DNA of 64,000 bases from Bacillus sp. BGMRC 2118 (GTDB taxonomy: Bacteria; Bacillota; Bacilli; Bacillales; SA4): contig VTTJ01000007.1 of NCBI GenBank assembly GCA_008364785.1, positions 62,001-126,000 on the forward strand, written 5' to 3'. Positions 51,747 through 59,743 of the stretch are shown here, in pieces; within the stretch, counting starts at the first letter, position 1; each line of letters opens with the position of its first letter. The notes beneath the pieces are model-generated. The model saw nothing but the letters and a program-made list of their open reading frames with translations, did not search any database and was not told the origin of the DNA. The position numbers were made by a program, and so were the translations under genes.

Positions 51747-53537
51747 ATGAATGTTGAACAATATTACCTTTCACTCAGGCAACAATATCGCTCAAAAGGT
51801 GAAGGAGAAACATTTCCTATACGTATGGACGAACTAGTGGAAACACTTAAGTGTACTAGAAGAAATGCGCAGTTGCTCCTAAAAAAAATGGTGGATATCG
51901 AATATGTCAACTGGATACCTGGAAAAGGACGCGGTAATACATCGGTTCTGACGTTTCTAATGCCACTTAGTGATGTTGTATTAAAAAGGGCAAAACAGCT
52001 TACATTAGATGAAAAATTAGAAGAAGCATGGAAACTCATCCATCAGTTCCAACGTGTGAAGTTTGAATTCACAGAATGGTTATACCATCACTTTGGATTT
52101 CAAACTGAACAGGAAGAGGATGTACTTCGGTTTCCTTTTTACAGACCTGTCCTAGATTTAGATCCAACCTTTGTCAACCGTCGCACTGAAGCTCATTTAA
52201 TAGAACAAATTTTTAATACCCTTGTCATATTTGACAGTAATTCGAACACAATCATGCCATCACTTGCTCACTTTTGGGAGTGTAACAATGACTTTACTGA
52301 GTGGACAGTTTACCTTCGAAAAGGTGTGCGTTTTCATCATGGGAAACGGATGACGGCAGAAGATGTGGCCTTTACGTTTTTTAGAATTCTTCATGAATCT
52401 AGCTACGAGGAAATAAAAAAGACGTTAAAAATCGTTGAAATAGTAAACACCTATACTGTGAAATTCACGTTGACTGAAACAAATGTGTTATTCCTCAACT
52501 ATCTTTGTTCAGAGAAATGTTCAATCTTGCCAAGTAACCTACATGAGATCCACGGATTCCAAGTTCACCCAATTGGAACAGGTCCTTTTCAAATGAAAAA
52601 GAATAACGAATCCATATTACATTTAGAGGCAAATGATTATTATTTTGAGGGGAGACCACATTTAGATGCGATTGAAATGTGGATTTGGCCAACCTTCGAA
52701 CAATTAAAAGTAGTAGAGATGCTTGAAAAAAAGGATATATATTTTGGTGAGGACCAGGTATTGAATGTGGAGCATACAAAGATTCAACATATTGAGCAAG
52801 GAGCAAGCTTCCTAACGATCAATAGTAAAAAATCAGGTCCGACGAAAGATGTGGAATTTCGAAAAGCGGTACATTATGCCTTAGACCGTGAAAAAATGAT
52901 TAAAGATTTAGCTGGCAATCGAACAACGCCAGCGTGTAGCTTGTTTCCAGAATATAGTGAAAAGCATTTCATGAACGAGTATAATAGTGAGGTAGCTCAC
53001 CATTACCTTCAAAAATCTAGCTACAATGGAGAACTACTAGAGCTTTATACATATGAAATGGAGAGTAATATCGTGAATGCTCACTGGATCCAAAAAGAAC
53101 TTAATCAAATAGGAGTAAAAGTGAAAGTTACGATATTGCCAATTAAAGAGCTAGCAAGGAAGGAAATAATAGATAAAATAGATATGATATTTACAGGAGA
53201 AGTATTAGGTGTTCAGCCGGACATTAGTTTAATTGAAACATTAACCTACCGAAATGGCTATATTCATAATCATGTAAGTGAAGTACATATACATGTTATT
53301 AATCAAGCAATCAATCGATGTAAAAAGGAATCAAGTTTTACTAAAAGAATGGATCACCTCATGAACCTTGAAAAGCAACTAAGAAAAAGCTACTCTCTAA
53401 TTTTCCTGTATCATACAAGACATACTTTGCAGCATAGTCAGGCTATGAGTGGAATTATGTTAAATGCTTGGGGAAAAGTAGATTATAAAAATGTTTGGGT
53501 AAAAGGATATATAAATAAACCGTTAACCATTGGATGA
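51747..53537 (+). CDS. SgrR-like transcriptional regulator (HTH plus solute-binding domain)
   Basis: 596 aa. Residues 1-115 form a winged-helix domain (SgrR_N; MDELVETLKCTRRNAQLLLKKM is the DNA-reading helix). Residues ~130-590 form a solute-binding protein family 5 domain (LDPTFVNRRTEAHLIEQIFNTLV, YLRKGVRFHHGKRMTAEDVAFT, VEFRKAVHYALDREKM). There is no signal peptide, so it works in the cytosol as a ligand-controlled regulator. Divergent from an MFS transporter. E. coli SgrR responds to sugar-phosphate stress; the ligand here is unknown. Confidence 0.85.
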   Translation: MNVEQYYLSLRQQYRSKGEGETFPIRMDELVETLKCTRRNAQLLLKKMVDIEYVNWIPGKGRGNTSVLTFLMPLSDVVLKRAKQLTLDEKLEEAWKLIHQFQRVKFEFTEWLYHHFGFQTEQEEDVLRFPFYRPVLDLDPTFVNRRTEAHLIEQIFNTLVIFDSNSNTIMPSLAHFWECNNDFTEWTVYLRKGVRFHHGKRMTAEDVAFTFFRILHESSYEEIKKTLKIVEIVNTYTVKFTLTETNVLFLNYLCSEKCSILPSNLHEIHGFQVHPIGTGPFQMKKNNESILHLEANDYYFEGRPHLDAIEMWIWPTFEQLKVVEMLEKKDIYFGEDQVLNVEHTKIQHIEQGASFLTINSKKSGPTKDVEFRKAVHYALDREKMIKDLAGNRTTPACSLFPEYSEKHFMNEYNSEVAHHYLQKSSYNGELLELYTYEMESNIVNAHWIQKELNQIGVKVKVTILPIKELARKEIIDKIDMIFTGEVLGVQPDISLIETLTYRNGYIHNHVSEVHIHVINQAINRCKKESSFTKRMDHLMNLEKQLRKSYSLIFLYHTRHTLQHSQAMSGIMLNAWGKVDYKNVWVKGYINKPLTIG

Positions 53538-53557
53538 AAATCTAATGGTTTTTTTGT
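53525..53557 (+). terminator. Intrinsic terminator
   Basis: AACCATT (53525-53531) pairs with AATGGTT (53544-53550), extended by GAT/ATC with one wobble, then T residues; it overlaps the SgrR-like stop. Confidence 0.75.
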
Positions 53558-53636
53558 TATGTGCAGCAAAAGATTAAATTTTCAGAAAAAACATTGACAA
53601 TCTCGTACGACCGTTTTATTGTTTTTATATAATGAA

Positions 53637-53700
53637 TTGACGATATATTTATATGTCGTGATATAAACGTTATATAAATATAATAACAAACGTTAGGGTG
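53637..53700 (+). promoter_or_regulatory. Promoter and possible operator upstream of paaK
   Basis: TTGACG (53637-53642) and GATATA (53660-53665), 17-bp spacing, look like a sigma-A promoter. The AACGTT palindrome occurs at 53666 and 53689 around an imperfect inverted repeat GTTATAT-aa-ATATAAtAAC (53669-53687). The 16-mer AACGTTATATAAATAT (53666) recurs with one change at 55218, just before a substrate-binding-protein remnant. A TetR-type PaaR operator is possible. Confidence 0.45.
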
Positions 53701-53737
53701 TTATATTAATTAACATGTTTTGAAGGGGGTAAGGAAT

Positions 53738-55063
53738 TTGATATTACATGGAATTGAAACAGCTTCAAGAAGTGAAATGGAAAATTTGCAGCTTGAAAGA
53801 CTTCAAGACACCGTAAAAAGAGTGTATGAAAAGGTACCTTTTTACAGACATAGGTTTGAAGAGATCGGTGTGGCACCGGTGGATATTACAACAGTTAGAG
53901 ATATTATCAAACTCCCATTTACTGTGAAGAGTGATTTGAGAAATCATTACCCTTTTGGTTTATTTGCTGTTGAACAAAAAGAGTTAGTACGAGTTCATGC
54001 TTCATCAGGAACTAGTGGAAAACCTACTGTTGTGGGTTATACGAAAAAAGATATTAAGAGCTGGGCGGAGATAGTTGCTAGAGCGATCGCAACTGCTGGA
54101 GGCGCCCCAGGCGATTTTTTACATAATGCATATGGATATGGCTTATTTACTGGTGGGCTAGGCTTACACTTCGGTAGCGAAGAGCTAGGTATGGTCACTG
54201 TTCCTATATCCGGTGGTAATACCGACAGGCAAATTGCATTAATAGAAGACTTTAAACCGGCAGTTATTTGTGCAACACCTTCTTATGTACTTAACATTGC
54301 AGAGAGAATGGAAGAGTTAGGGAAAGATCCGCGAAATACATCACTCAAATATGGTGTGTTTGGTGCAGAGCCATGGTCCGAAGAAATGCGACGGACACTT
54401 GAAGAAAAGCTCGGGATTAAAGCTTGTGATATCTATGGCTTAAGCGAAGTCATTGGACCAGGTGTATCGATGGAGTGTCATGAAGCTCAAGATGGTCTAC
54501 ATGTAGCAGAAGATCACTTTTTGGTGGAAGTAATAGATCCTACAACCATGCAACCAGTACCTGATGGAGAAGACGGAGAACTTGTATTTACAAGTTTAAC
54601 GAAGGAAGCATTCCCAGTCATTCGTTACCGTACGGGTGATATTGCTTCGTTAACAAGAGGCACATGTAGTTGTGGTAGAACGACAATACGAATGTCCCGT
54701 GTTAAAGGTAGGATTGACGATATGTTAATTATACGTGGTGTAAATGTCTTCCCTTCACAAATCGAGCATTTCTTGCTTTCGGTGAATGAAGTTGTACCAC
54801 ATTACCAAATTCATCTAATTCAGAAAGGAAGTTTAATAAGCGTAGAGCTTCATGTGGAAATAAATGAAGAGTTTTATAAAACGATCAATGGCAATTTACG
54901 TCATGAGTATGTAGATCATTTATGTAATCGTATCTATGCTCTGATTAAAAGTCAGTGTTTAGTTTCAATCGACGTTAAAGTTCATAAACCAAAAAGTATT
55001 CCACGTTCTGAAGGGAAAGCTGTAAGAGTTGTAGATCGAACAAAAGAATCATTAGAGGTATAA
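53738..55063 (+). CDS. paaK: Phenylacetate-CoA ligase
   Basis: 441 aa from TTG at 53738 (AGGGGGT eight bases upstream). The AMP-binding motif HASSGTSGKPTVVGYTKKD is complete, with YGLSEVIGPG and RYRTGDIASL as further ATP/adenylate motifs, and VKGRIDDMLIIRGVNVFPSQIE as the hinge region typical of PaaK. It makes phenylacetyl-CoA from phenylacetate, ATP and CoA. The rest of the paa pathway is not in the window apart from a possible thioesterase at 55629. A terminator follows. Confidence 0.93.
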   Translation: MILHGIETASRSEMENLQLERLQDTVKRVYEKVPFYRHRFEEIGVAPVDITTVRDIIKLPFTVKSDLRNHYPFGLFAVEQKELVRVHASSGTSGKPTVVGYTKKDIKSWAEIVARAIATAGGAPGDFLHNAYGYGLFTGGLGLHFGSEELGMVTVPISGGNTDRQIALIEDFKPAVICATPSYVLNIAERMEELGKDPRNTSLKYGVFGAEPWSEEMRRTLEEKLGIKACDIYGLSEVIGPGVSMECHEAQDGLHVAEDHFLVEVIDPTTMQPVPDGEDGELVFTSLTKEAFPVIRYRTGDIASLTRGTCSCGRTTIRMSRVKGRIDDMLIIRGVNVFPSQIEHFLLSVNEVVPHYQIHLIQKGSLISVELHVEINEEFYKTINGNLRHEYVDHLCNRIYALIKSQCLVSIDVKVHKPKSIPRSEGKAVRVVDRTKESLEV

Positions 55064-55078
55064 GTTTCATTATGATAT

Positions 55079-55112
55079 AAGGGCACTATCGTTAAATGGT
55101 GTTCTTTTTAGA
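55079..55112 (+). terminator. Intrinsic terminator
   Basis: GGGCAC and GTGTTC (with two wobbles) enclose a 12-base loop and are followed by TTTTT. Confidence 0.6.
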
Positions 55113-55240
55113 GTGGGGTACTTACTATATTGTCAATAGTTTTCAGAAAATAATTGAAGGCCCTTTCGTTAAGATGATATCATTTTAGTATAATGTTTTA
55201 GAGGAGTCCGTCATATTAACGTTATATGAATATCTAGTAG

Positions 55241-55405
55241 TTCTTTAGACGTAAATCAATCCGTGATTATCTGGAGAATGATGTAAAGGATTACGTGGGT
55301 GCACCCGGTACTTTTACATTTAGTAAAAAGGATCATAATGGATTAAAAGCTGACAGTATGGTTCTTGCTGAAGTTAAAAATGGAAAATGGACATTCAAAA
55401 AATAA
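55241..55405 (+). pseudogene. 3' remnant of a branched-chain-type substrate-binding protein gene
   Basis: A frame of 54 codons ending in TAA reads SIRDYLENDVKDYVGAPGTF, then TFSKKDHNGLKADSMVLAEV and KNGKWTFKK. This is the C-terminal pattern of Liv-type (LivJ) binding proteins, where a GTFTF strand is followed by ADSMVLAEVKNGKW. There is no start; two stop codons (TAG TAG) precede it. Located next to paaK and behind a shared operator-like 16-mer, suggesting a lost phenylacetate or branched-chain amino-acid uptake system. Confidence 0.55.
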
Positions 55406-55413
55406 GGATTAAT

Positions 55414-55562
55414 TATTCTGGGTGTACAAACAGTTTTAGAAGTAAATTGAGGCTGAATTAGAAAAGAGCAACACTTCTTTTGAATAGAAGTATCTATATA
55501 CTAAGGTAAAAAGCCGGCTCTTCGGATTTTTACTCAAAGCATCAATCTAAACGAAATAGCCA
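55414..55562 (+). repeat. Dispersed non-coding repeat, copy 4 (5' arm missing)
   Basis: Begins inside the family at TTCTGGGTGTACAA, keeps TTAGAAAAGAGCAACAC, TACTAAGGTAAAAAGCC and GGATTTTTACTCAAAGCA, and ends ACGAAATAGCC. The GGCTCTTTTCTAA arm is missing. It starts nine bases after the remnant gene stop. Confidence 0.75.
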
Positions 55563-55628
55563 GAAATAAACGTTAGGGCATTTATTCTATTGGATAAATG
55601 CCCTTTTACAAGAAAGGGTTGAACGTGT

Positions 55629-56030
55629 TTGGAACAGATAATTTTAGACAAGATACAAGGTGATCCTTATGCGAAGTCACTTGGTATTAAGATAGTTGAG
55701 ATTAAAGAAGGGTTTGCAGAGGTTCAAATGACTGTTCAGGAATCTATGCTGAATTTCCACGGTGCAGCCAATGGAGGTGTCATCTTTTCATTAGCAGATG
55801 TTGCTTTTGCCATTGCGAGTAATTCATATGGTCAAGTTGCAGTTGGCATACATGTTAGTGTTAACTATATGAAGGCAGGAAAATTAGGGGATACAATTTC
55901 GGCAACAGCAACAGAAGTCAAGAAAAATCCAAAACTCGCGTTGTATCGGATGGTTGTGTCGAATCAAGATGGCGAGCTACTAGCTTCACTTGAAGGAATG
56001 GTGTATCGTAAGAAAGAAATGTTTGCGTAG
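55629..56030 (+). CDS. PaaI-like hotdog-fold thioesterase
   Basis: 133 aa from TTG at 55629. Hotdog features: VQMTVQESMLNFHGAANGGVIFSLADVAFAIASN (PaaI motif HGGxxFSLADxAxA-like), VSVNYMKAGKLGDTISATATEVKK and a C-terminal LASLEGMVYRK. PaaI hydrolyses phenylacetyl-CoA or ring-hydroxylated CoA esters, which would fit with paaK nearby; the distance and the intervening remnant make the link tentative. A hairpin terminator follows. Confidence 0.8.
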   Translation: MEQIILDKIQGDPYAKSLGIKIVEIKEGFAEVQMTVQESMLNFHGAANGGVIFSLADVAFAIASNSYGQVAVGIHVSVNYMKAGKLGDTISATATEVKKNPKLALYRMVVSNQDGELLASLEGMVYRKKEMFA

Positions 56031-56058
56031 AGAAGTAGCAACGTCTACTTCTTTTTTC
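56031..56058 (+). terminator. Intrinsic terminator
   Basis: AGAAGTAG (56031-56038) pairs with CTACTTCT (56045-56052), then six T residues. Confidence 0.8.
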
Positions 56059-56153
56059 TGTAAGTAGACGTAATAACCCAAAAATTTTGCTAACAAGGTA
56101 CAATTGTTATGTAAGGTAGTAGCTTCAAATTTGTGTTAAAAGGAGAATTCAAC

Positions 56154-56645
56154 ATGACTGATAGTGTGAAGGTTCAATATGATTATATTAGAAAAACAAG
56201 AGGTGTATTGCTATCGTTCTTGGAGCAACTTCCAAGGCATATATTACATGAGGCTGTCTCCAACTTTGGTAATGGGAGTATCATCAATACCCACATACAT
56301 GTAGCAGATTGTTATCAATATTGGTTGGGAACATTTGGTTTGAGGATAGAAGGGCTAAACTTTGCAACGCCTCAAGAGATAGATCATGCTGATGTGAATT
56401 GGGTAAGGGAGCGTTTTGAACAGGTGGATTTAATTGCTGATACGTTTATTGAAGCATACTGTACGGACTGGACCATGAATCTATCTGGAAGCGTGAATTG
56501 GCAAACAGAACCTTGGACGACTACTCCATTATGGCTACTCACACATGCAGAGACACATGAGTTTCACCATAAAGGGCAAATTGTGACAATGGCCAGACAT
56601 TTAGGCTTTGAACCGCCAGATACTGATTTAGCTGTTATTGAATAG
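56154..56645 (+). CDS. DinB-family protein
   Basis: 163 aa from the ATG at 56154 (AAAAGGAG upstream). The DinB four-helix fold is shown by the metal-binding histidines in THIHVADCYQYW and HAETHEFHHKGQ, with a central WTMNLSGSVNWQTEPWTT. DinB-type proteins act as thiol-dependent transferases or of unknown activity, often with bacillithiol. Flanked by terminators. Probable zinc or nickel site; function not assigned. Confidence 0.82.
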   Translation: MTDSVKVQYDYIRKTRGVLLSFLEQLPRHILHEAVSNFGNGSIINTHIHVADCYQYWLGTFGLRIEGLNFATPQEIDHADVNWVRERFEQVDLIADTFIEAYCTDWTMNLSGSVNWQTEPWTTTPLWLLTHAETHEFHHKGQIVTMARHLGFEPPDTDLAVIE

Positions 56646-56703
56646 TACGTTATTAAGTCACATATCTAGCTGTGGTTTAAAGAGAAATCTACTTATATGA
56701 TTA

Positions 56704-56740
56704 AAAACTCTACTTGTTAGCAGGAAGTAGAGTTTTTTTG
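56704..56740 (+). terminator. Intrinsic terminator
   Basis: AAAACTCTACTT (56704-56715) pairs with AAGTAGAGTTTT (56725-56736), then T residues. Confidence 0.8.
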
Positions 56741-56786
56741 TTGTATTAACTACCTAATAATAATTTCCTAGGAAGTGGGACAGAAA

Positions 56787-57209
56787 ATGAAGAAATGGTT
56801 TATTTATCTAATACTTATTAGTAGCATCATGATTACAGGTTGTACACACGAATTGACGACGATGACATTGTTGGATGAAAAAATAGAGAGAATCGATGTA
56901 TCTATTTCAAATGGGACTGGGAGTGTGAATGAAGAGACATTAAGTACACTTGACGATAAAACATCTATTAAGCAAATGGAAAGGATCATTACTTATGCAG
57001 AATTAGTGGAAGCTGATACACCAATGAAGAATCCGGATTATGATGTAGTCGTATCATATGGAGATGATTTTCCAAAACATGCAATTCATATTTGGCTAGG
57101 AGAAGAAGGAGAGAAGTCAACACTATCATATCTTGTAGAAGATGGCGGTACATATTACACATCTGTAAAGGATACGAAAAAACTTAGAGAGCTTATATTA
57201 GACAAGTAA
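56787..57209 (+). CDS. Lipoprotein, unknown
   Basis: 140 aa from the ATG at 56787 (GGAAGTGGGA upstream); a GTG at 56775 overlaps that site. The signal peptide ends in lipobox IMITGC (C near residue 19), so it is a membrane-anchored lipoprotein. The mature part is acidic, with no known domain that I recognise. It lies 12 bp before the Clp_N-GNAT gene, probably in one operon. Confidence 0.75.
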   Translation: MKKWFIYLILISSIMITGCTHELTTMTLLDEKIERIDVSISNGTGSVNEETLSTLDDKTSIKQMERIITYAELVEADTPMKNPDYDVVVSYGDDFPKHAIHIWLGEEGEKSTLSYLVEDGGTYYTSVKDTKKLRELILDK

Positions 57210-57221
57210 AGGAGCTGATAT

Positions 57222-58076
57222 GTGTTGTTTCAATATAAGTTTACACCTAGAATGGAAAGAATTATGTTGTTGTCAAAGGAGCTAGCTAACCCTGATCCGG
57301 TCAAGCCAGTGCATATATTTATTGGTGCTTCCATCGAGGGCACAGGGGTATGTGAAGAACTCTATTCATACTTAACTAGAATAGTAGGTGCAGACTTTCG
57401 TTCCAAGATACTAGAAGCTGAAATCAATTGTGAAGAGAGAGATTTTAACTCAGTTACCGTAATTGAGAGTGGGATTTCTTATGACACACAATTTATCTTG
57501 AAGAAAGCCCACGAAAAGATGCTTCACTACAAGCAACTATACATAAATGAAGGACATGTTTTGGCGTCTATACTTAGGCAATGCGAGATTCCTTATATTA
57601 CAGAAGAGATGAAAGCAGATATCATAGCTTTCACCTCAGTGCCAAGGGATTTAACAGTCAAACTTGCTGATTTAAATTTTGATAAATTTCTAGATAAAGA
57701 TGTAGAAATCCGAAGAATGAAAAAGGAGGATTACGACAATCTATGTCAATTTGTGTTAGCTGAATTTGGAATCAGGTGGACCCAGGCTATAGACAATGGA
57801 GTAAAGCAGGAGAAGATTCCTATTATAATGGCAATGTTGAACGGAGAGGTCATGGGCTTCTCTTGTTATGATGTTGTAGGGAATAAGAAATGTATCTTTG
57901 GTCCAATGGGAACAGCAAAGTCAGAGAGAGGTAAAGGAATTGGTAGAGCTCTTTTACACCAGTCATTACGTTATATGAAACAACGAGGCTATGAGTATGC
58001 AATCATCTCTCAAGCAGGACCGATAGAATTTTACGAATTAAATTGTGATGCAAAATTAATACCATTATCCATATAA
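57222..58076 (+). CDS. Clp N-domain fused to a GNAT acetyltransferase
   Basis: 284 aa from GTG at 57222 (GGAG seven bases upstream). Residues ~1-145 contain two Clp_N repeats: FTPRMERIMLLSKELA with HIFIGASIEG, and ISYDTQFILKKAHEKMLHY with GHVLASILRQ, the peptide/adaptor-binding domain of ClpC and ClpA ATPases. Residues ~160-284 are a GNAT domain (VEIRRMKKEDYDNLCQFV, SERGKGIGRALLHQSLRYM). No ATPase modules follow. The fusion suggests acetylation of proteins recognised by a Clp-type adaptor surface; inference only. Confidence 0.8.
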   Translation: MLFQYKFTPRMERIMLLSKELANPDPVKPVHIFIGASIEGTGVCEELYSYLTRIVGADFRSKILEAEINCEERDFNSVTVIESGISYDTQFILKKAHEKMLHYKQLYINEGHVLASILRQCEIPYITEEMKADIIAFTSVPRDLTVKLADLNFDKFLDKDVEIRRMKKEDYDNLCQFVLAEFGIRWTQAIDNGVKQEKIPIIMAMLNGEVMGFSCYDVVGNKKCIFGPMGTAKSERGKGIGRALLHQSLRYMKQRGYEYAIISQAGPIEFYELNCDAKLIPLSI

Positions 58077-58092
58077 AAAGGAGTGGATACAC

Positions 58093-58707
58093 ATGAAGAA
58101 TCTAACTAGCAATCTTGTGGAATCATATAATAATAAAGCCCAAGAAAGAGATTCATTTGGTGTAGCAGATTGGAAAGTGAAGGAACGGGATGTATTCCTA
58201 AAGATGCTGCAAAAGGAGAAGTTATCTAATTTATTGGAATTAGGAGCGGGTACAGGGAAGGATAGTTTGTTCCTTAGTGAAGAAGGATTACAAACGATGA
58301 GTACAGACATATCTCCTGAAATGGTCAACTTATGTAGAGCTAAAGGGCTTGAGGCGAAGGTAATGGACTTTGCTAATCTCGATTTTCCTGATCATCATTT
58401 TGATTGTGTATGGGCAATGAATTGTCTCCTTCATGTTCCAAAGGCTCACATTCATAAGGTTTTAACTGAAATTAAAAGAGTGTTAAAGCCTTCTGGATTA
58501 TTTTTCATGGGTGTCTATGGAGGGGAAAACTCTGAAGGAATATGGGAGGAAGACTTTTATACACCAAAACGGTTTTTTTCGTTTTTTGAAGATGAAACGA
58601 TACAAGAACTCGTTAGTAAGTACTTTCAAATTGAATCTTTTACCATTGTCCCAAATGAAGTGGTAGGAGGTAACTTTCATTTTCAATCAATCATAGTAAG
58701 GAAGTAA
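58093..58707 (+). CDS. Class I SAM-dependent methyltransferase
   Basis: 204 aa. The SAM-binding motif I is LLELGAGTGKDSLFLSE, with DISPEMV (motif II region), DFANLDFPDHHFDCVWAMNCLLHVP (post I/motif III) and LKPSGLFFMGVYGG. AAAGGAG precedes the ATG. The substrate is unknown (small molecule or tRNA wobble types share this core). It is directly followed by a copy of the dispersed repeat. Confidence 0.88.
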   Translation: MKNLTSNLVESYNNKAQERDSFGVADWKVKERDVFLKMLQKEKLSNLLELGAGTGKDSLFLSEEGLQTMSTDISPEMVNLCRAKGLEAKVMDFANLDFPDHHFDCVWAMNCLLHVPKAHIHKVLTEIKRVLKPSGLFFMGVYGGENSEGIWEEDFYTPKRFFSFFEDETIQELVSKYFQIESFTIVPNEVVGGNFHFQSIIVRK

Positions 58708-58716
58708 GTTTATTTA

Positions 58717-58905
58717 GGCTCTTTTCTAAAACTGTGTTGTTTTTTGTAAAATGGTTCTACATGTATAACCAGTTTTAGAAGCAAATTAACGTTTTTATTA
58801 GAAAAGAGCAACTCTCTTTACATATAGAAGTATCTAAATACTAAGGTGAAAATCCGGCTTTTGGATTTTTACTAGAAAGCAACAATCTATATGAAACAAC
58901 CTTTA
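58717..58905 (+). repeat. Dispersed non-coding repeat, copy 5 (full length)
   Basis: Arms GGCTCTTTTCTAA (58717-58729) and TTAGAAAAGAGC (58798-58809); second hairpin GTGAAAATCC (58846-58855) with GGATTTTTAC (58863-58872), then TAGAAAGCAACAATCTAT. Starts nine bases after the methyltransferase stop. This copy is the clearest reference for the family. Confidence 0.85.
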
Positions 58906-58912
58906 TTTAAAA

Positions 58913-58951
58913 AAAGGATTGCTCTCCGTGTTACCTTGAGAGCAATCCTTT
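58913..58951. terminator. Strong bidirectional terminator
   Basis: Perfect 14-bp stem, AAAGGATTGCTCTC (58913-58926) with its complement (58938-58951). Confidence 0.85.
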
Positions 58952-58972
58952 AATTAGAACTTAGACTTTACT

Positions 58973-59413
58973 TTACCATCTGTATGCACCTTCGCAAGTA
59001 TTTGCTTGTGGTTCATAATAACAATGTTGTTTAAATTGTCCTGCAAATGGTTGGCTGTACCATGTTGGAGGACATGCAGCATAAGGATTAAAATACCATA
59101 GGGAATATTTGGATGGATGTTCTCTCCAAAAGTCTAATACTTGTTTCGCTAACTCCTTTTCAACGCTCCTGGCAGGGTTATAAAAAACATTGCCTTTTTG
59201 CACGGCTTCGAATGAATAATTTCCACCTTGTTTTTGATAGATAACTTGGCGAACGGACCTAAGATCTTTAAAGTCTCCACAATTTGCTTTTAGACGATTT
59301 ACAATAACATTACCAACCATAAGCATCCCTTGACGGCCTTCTCCTTCTGCTTCAGCTCTGATCATACGTGCTATTAAATCGATATCACTGTCGGTATATT
59401 TAACTCTCGCCAC
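58973..59413 (-). CDS. cwlJ: Spore cortex hydrolase CwlJ
   Basis: 146 aa from GTG at 59411-59413 (AGAGGTGA upstream). SleB/CwlJ hydrolase domain: IARMIRAEAEGEGRQGMLMVGNVIVNRLK and EAVQKGNVFYNPARS, with NPYAACPPTWYSQPFAGQFKQHCYY at the C-terminus. CwlJ is needed for breakdown of cortex peptidoglycan at germination and matches the 142-residue B. subtilis protein in length. There is no adjacent gerQ. Likely expressed in the mother cell. Confidence 0.92.
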   Translation of the reverse strand: MARVKYTDSDIDLIARMIRAEAEGEGRQGMLMVGNVIVNRLKANCGDFKDLRSVRQVIYQKQGGNYSFEAVQKGNVFYNPARSVEKELAKQVLDFWREHPSKYSLWYFNPYAACPPTWYSQPFAGQFKQHCYYEPQANTCEGAYRW

Positions 59414-59743
59414 GATTTCTCACCTCTAAGAGAAGTGTATTATGGAAACTCCATAAAAATGTTTAGTTTTACAATAAATACAAGTTGTAAAAAAATTTCA
59501 TGCTTTTCCCCTAAACTATTGTAACCCATTCACTTATAATCCAAAGATTTAGGAGTTTAACTGTACAATCCTTCTTAGATTGACTGAATTCAGAAAAGTA
59601 TAATTTTTATTTGGAAAAGAAGCAGGAAGTACTAGTTAATTTGGTGAAATATGTATTAGTTAGTGGGTATAGATGACTCTAAATAACACATTCATCGGTT
59701 AAAAAACAATAAGAAATCCTATAGATTAAAAAAGGAGAAACAT
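59414..59743. other. Intergenic region without a gene
   Basis: About 330 bp between divergent cwlJ and the tandem GNAT gene. No coding frame of note. No clear sigma-E/K consensus for cwlJ was found, though AT-rich DNA makes this uncertain. Confidence 0.5.
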
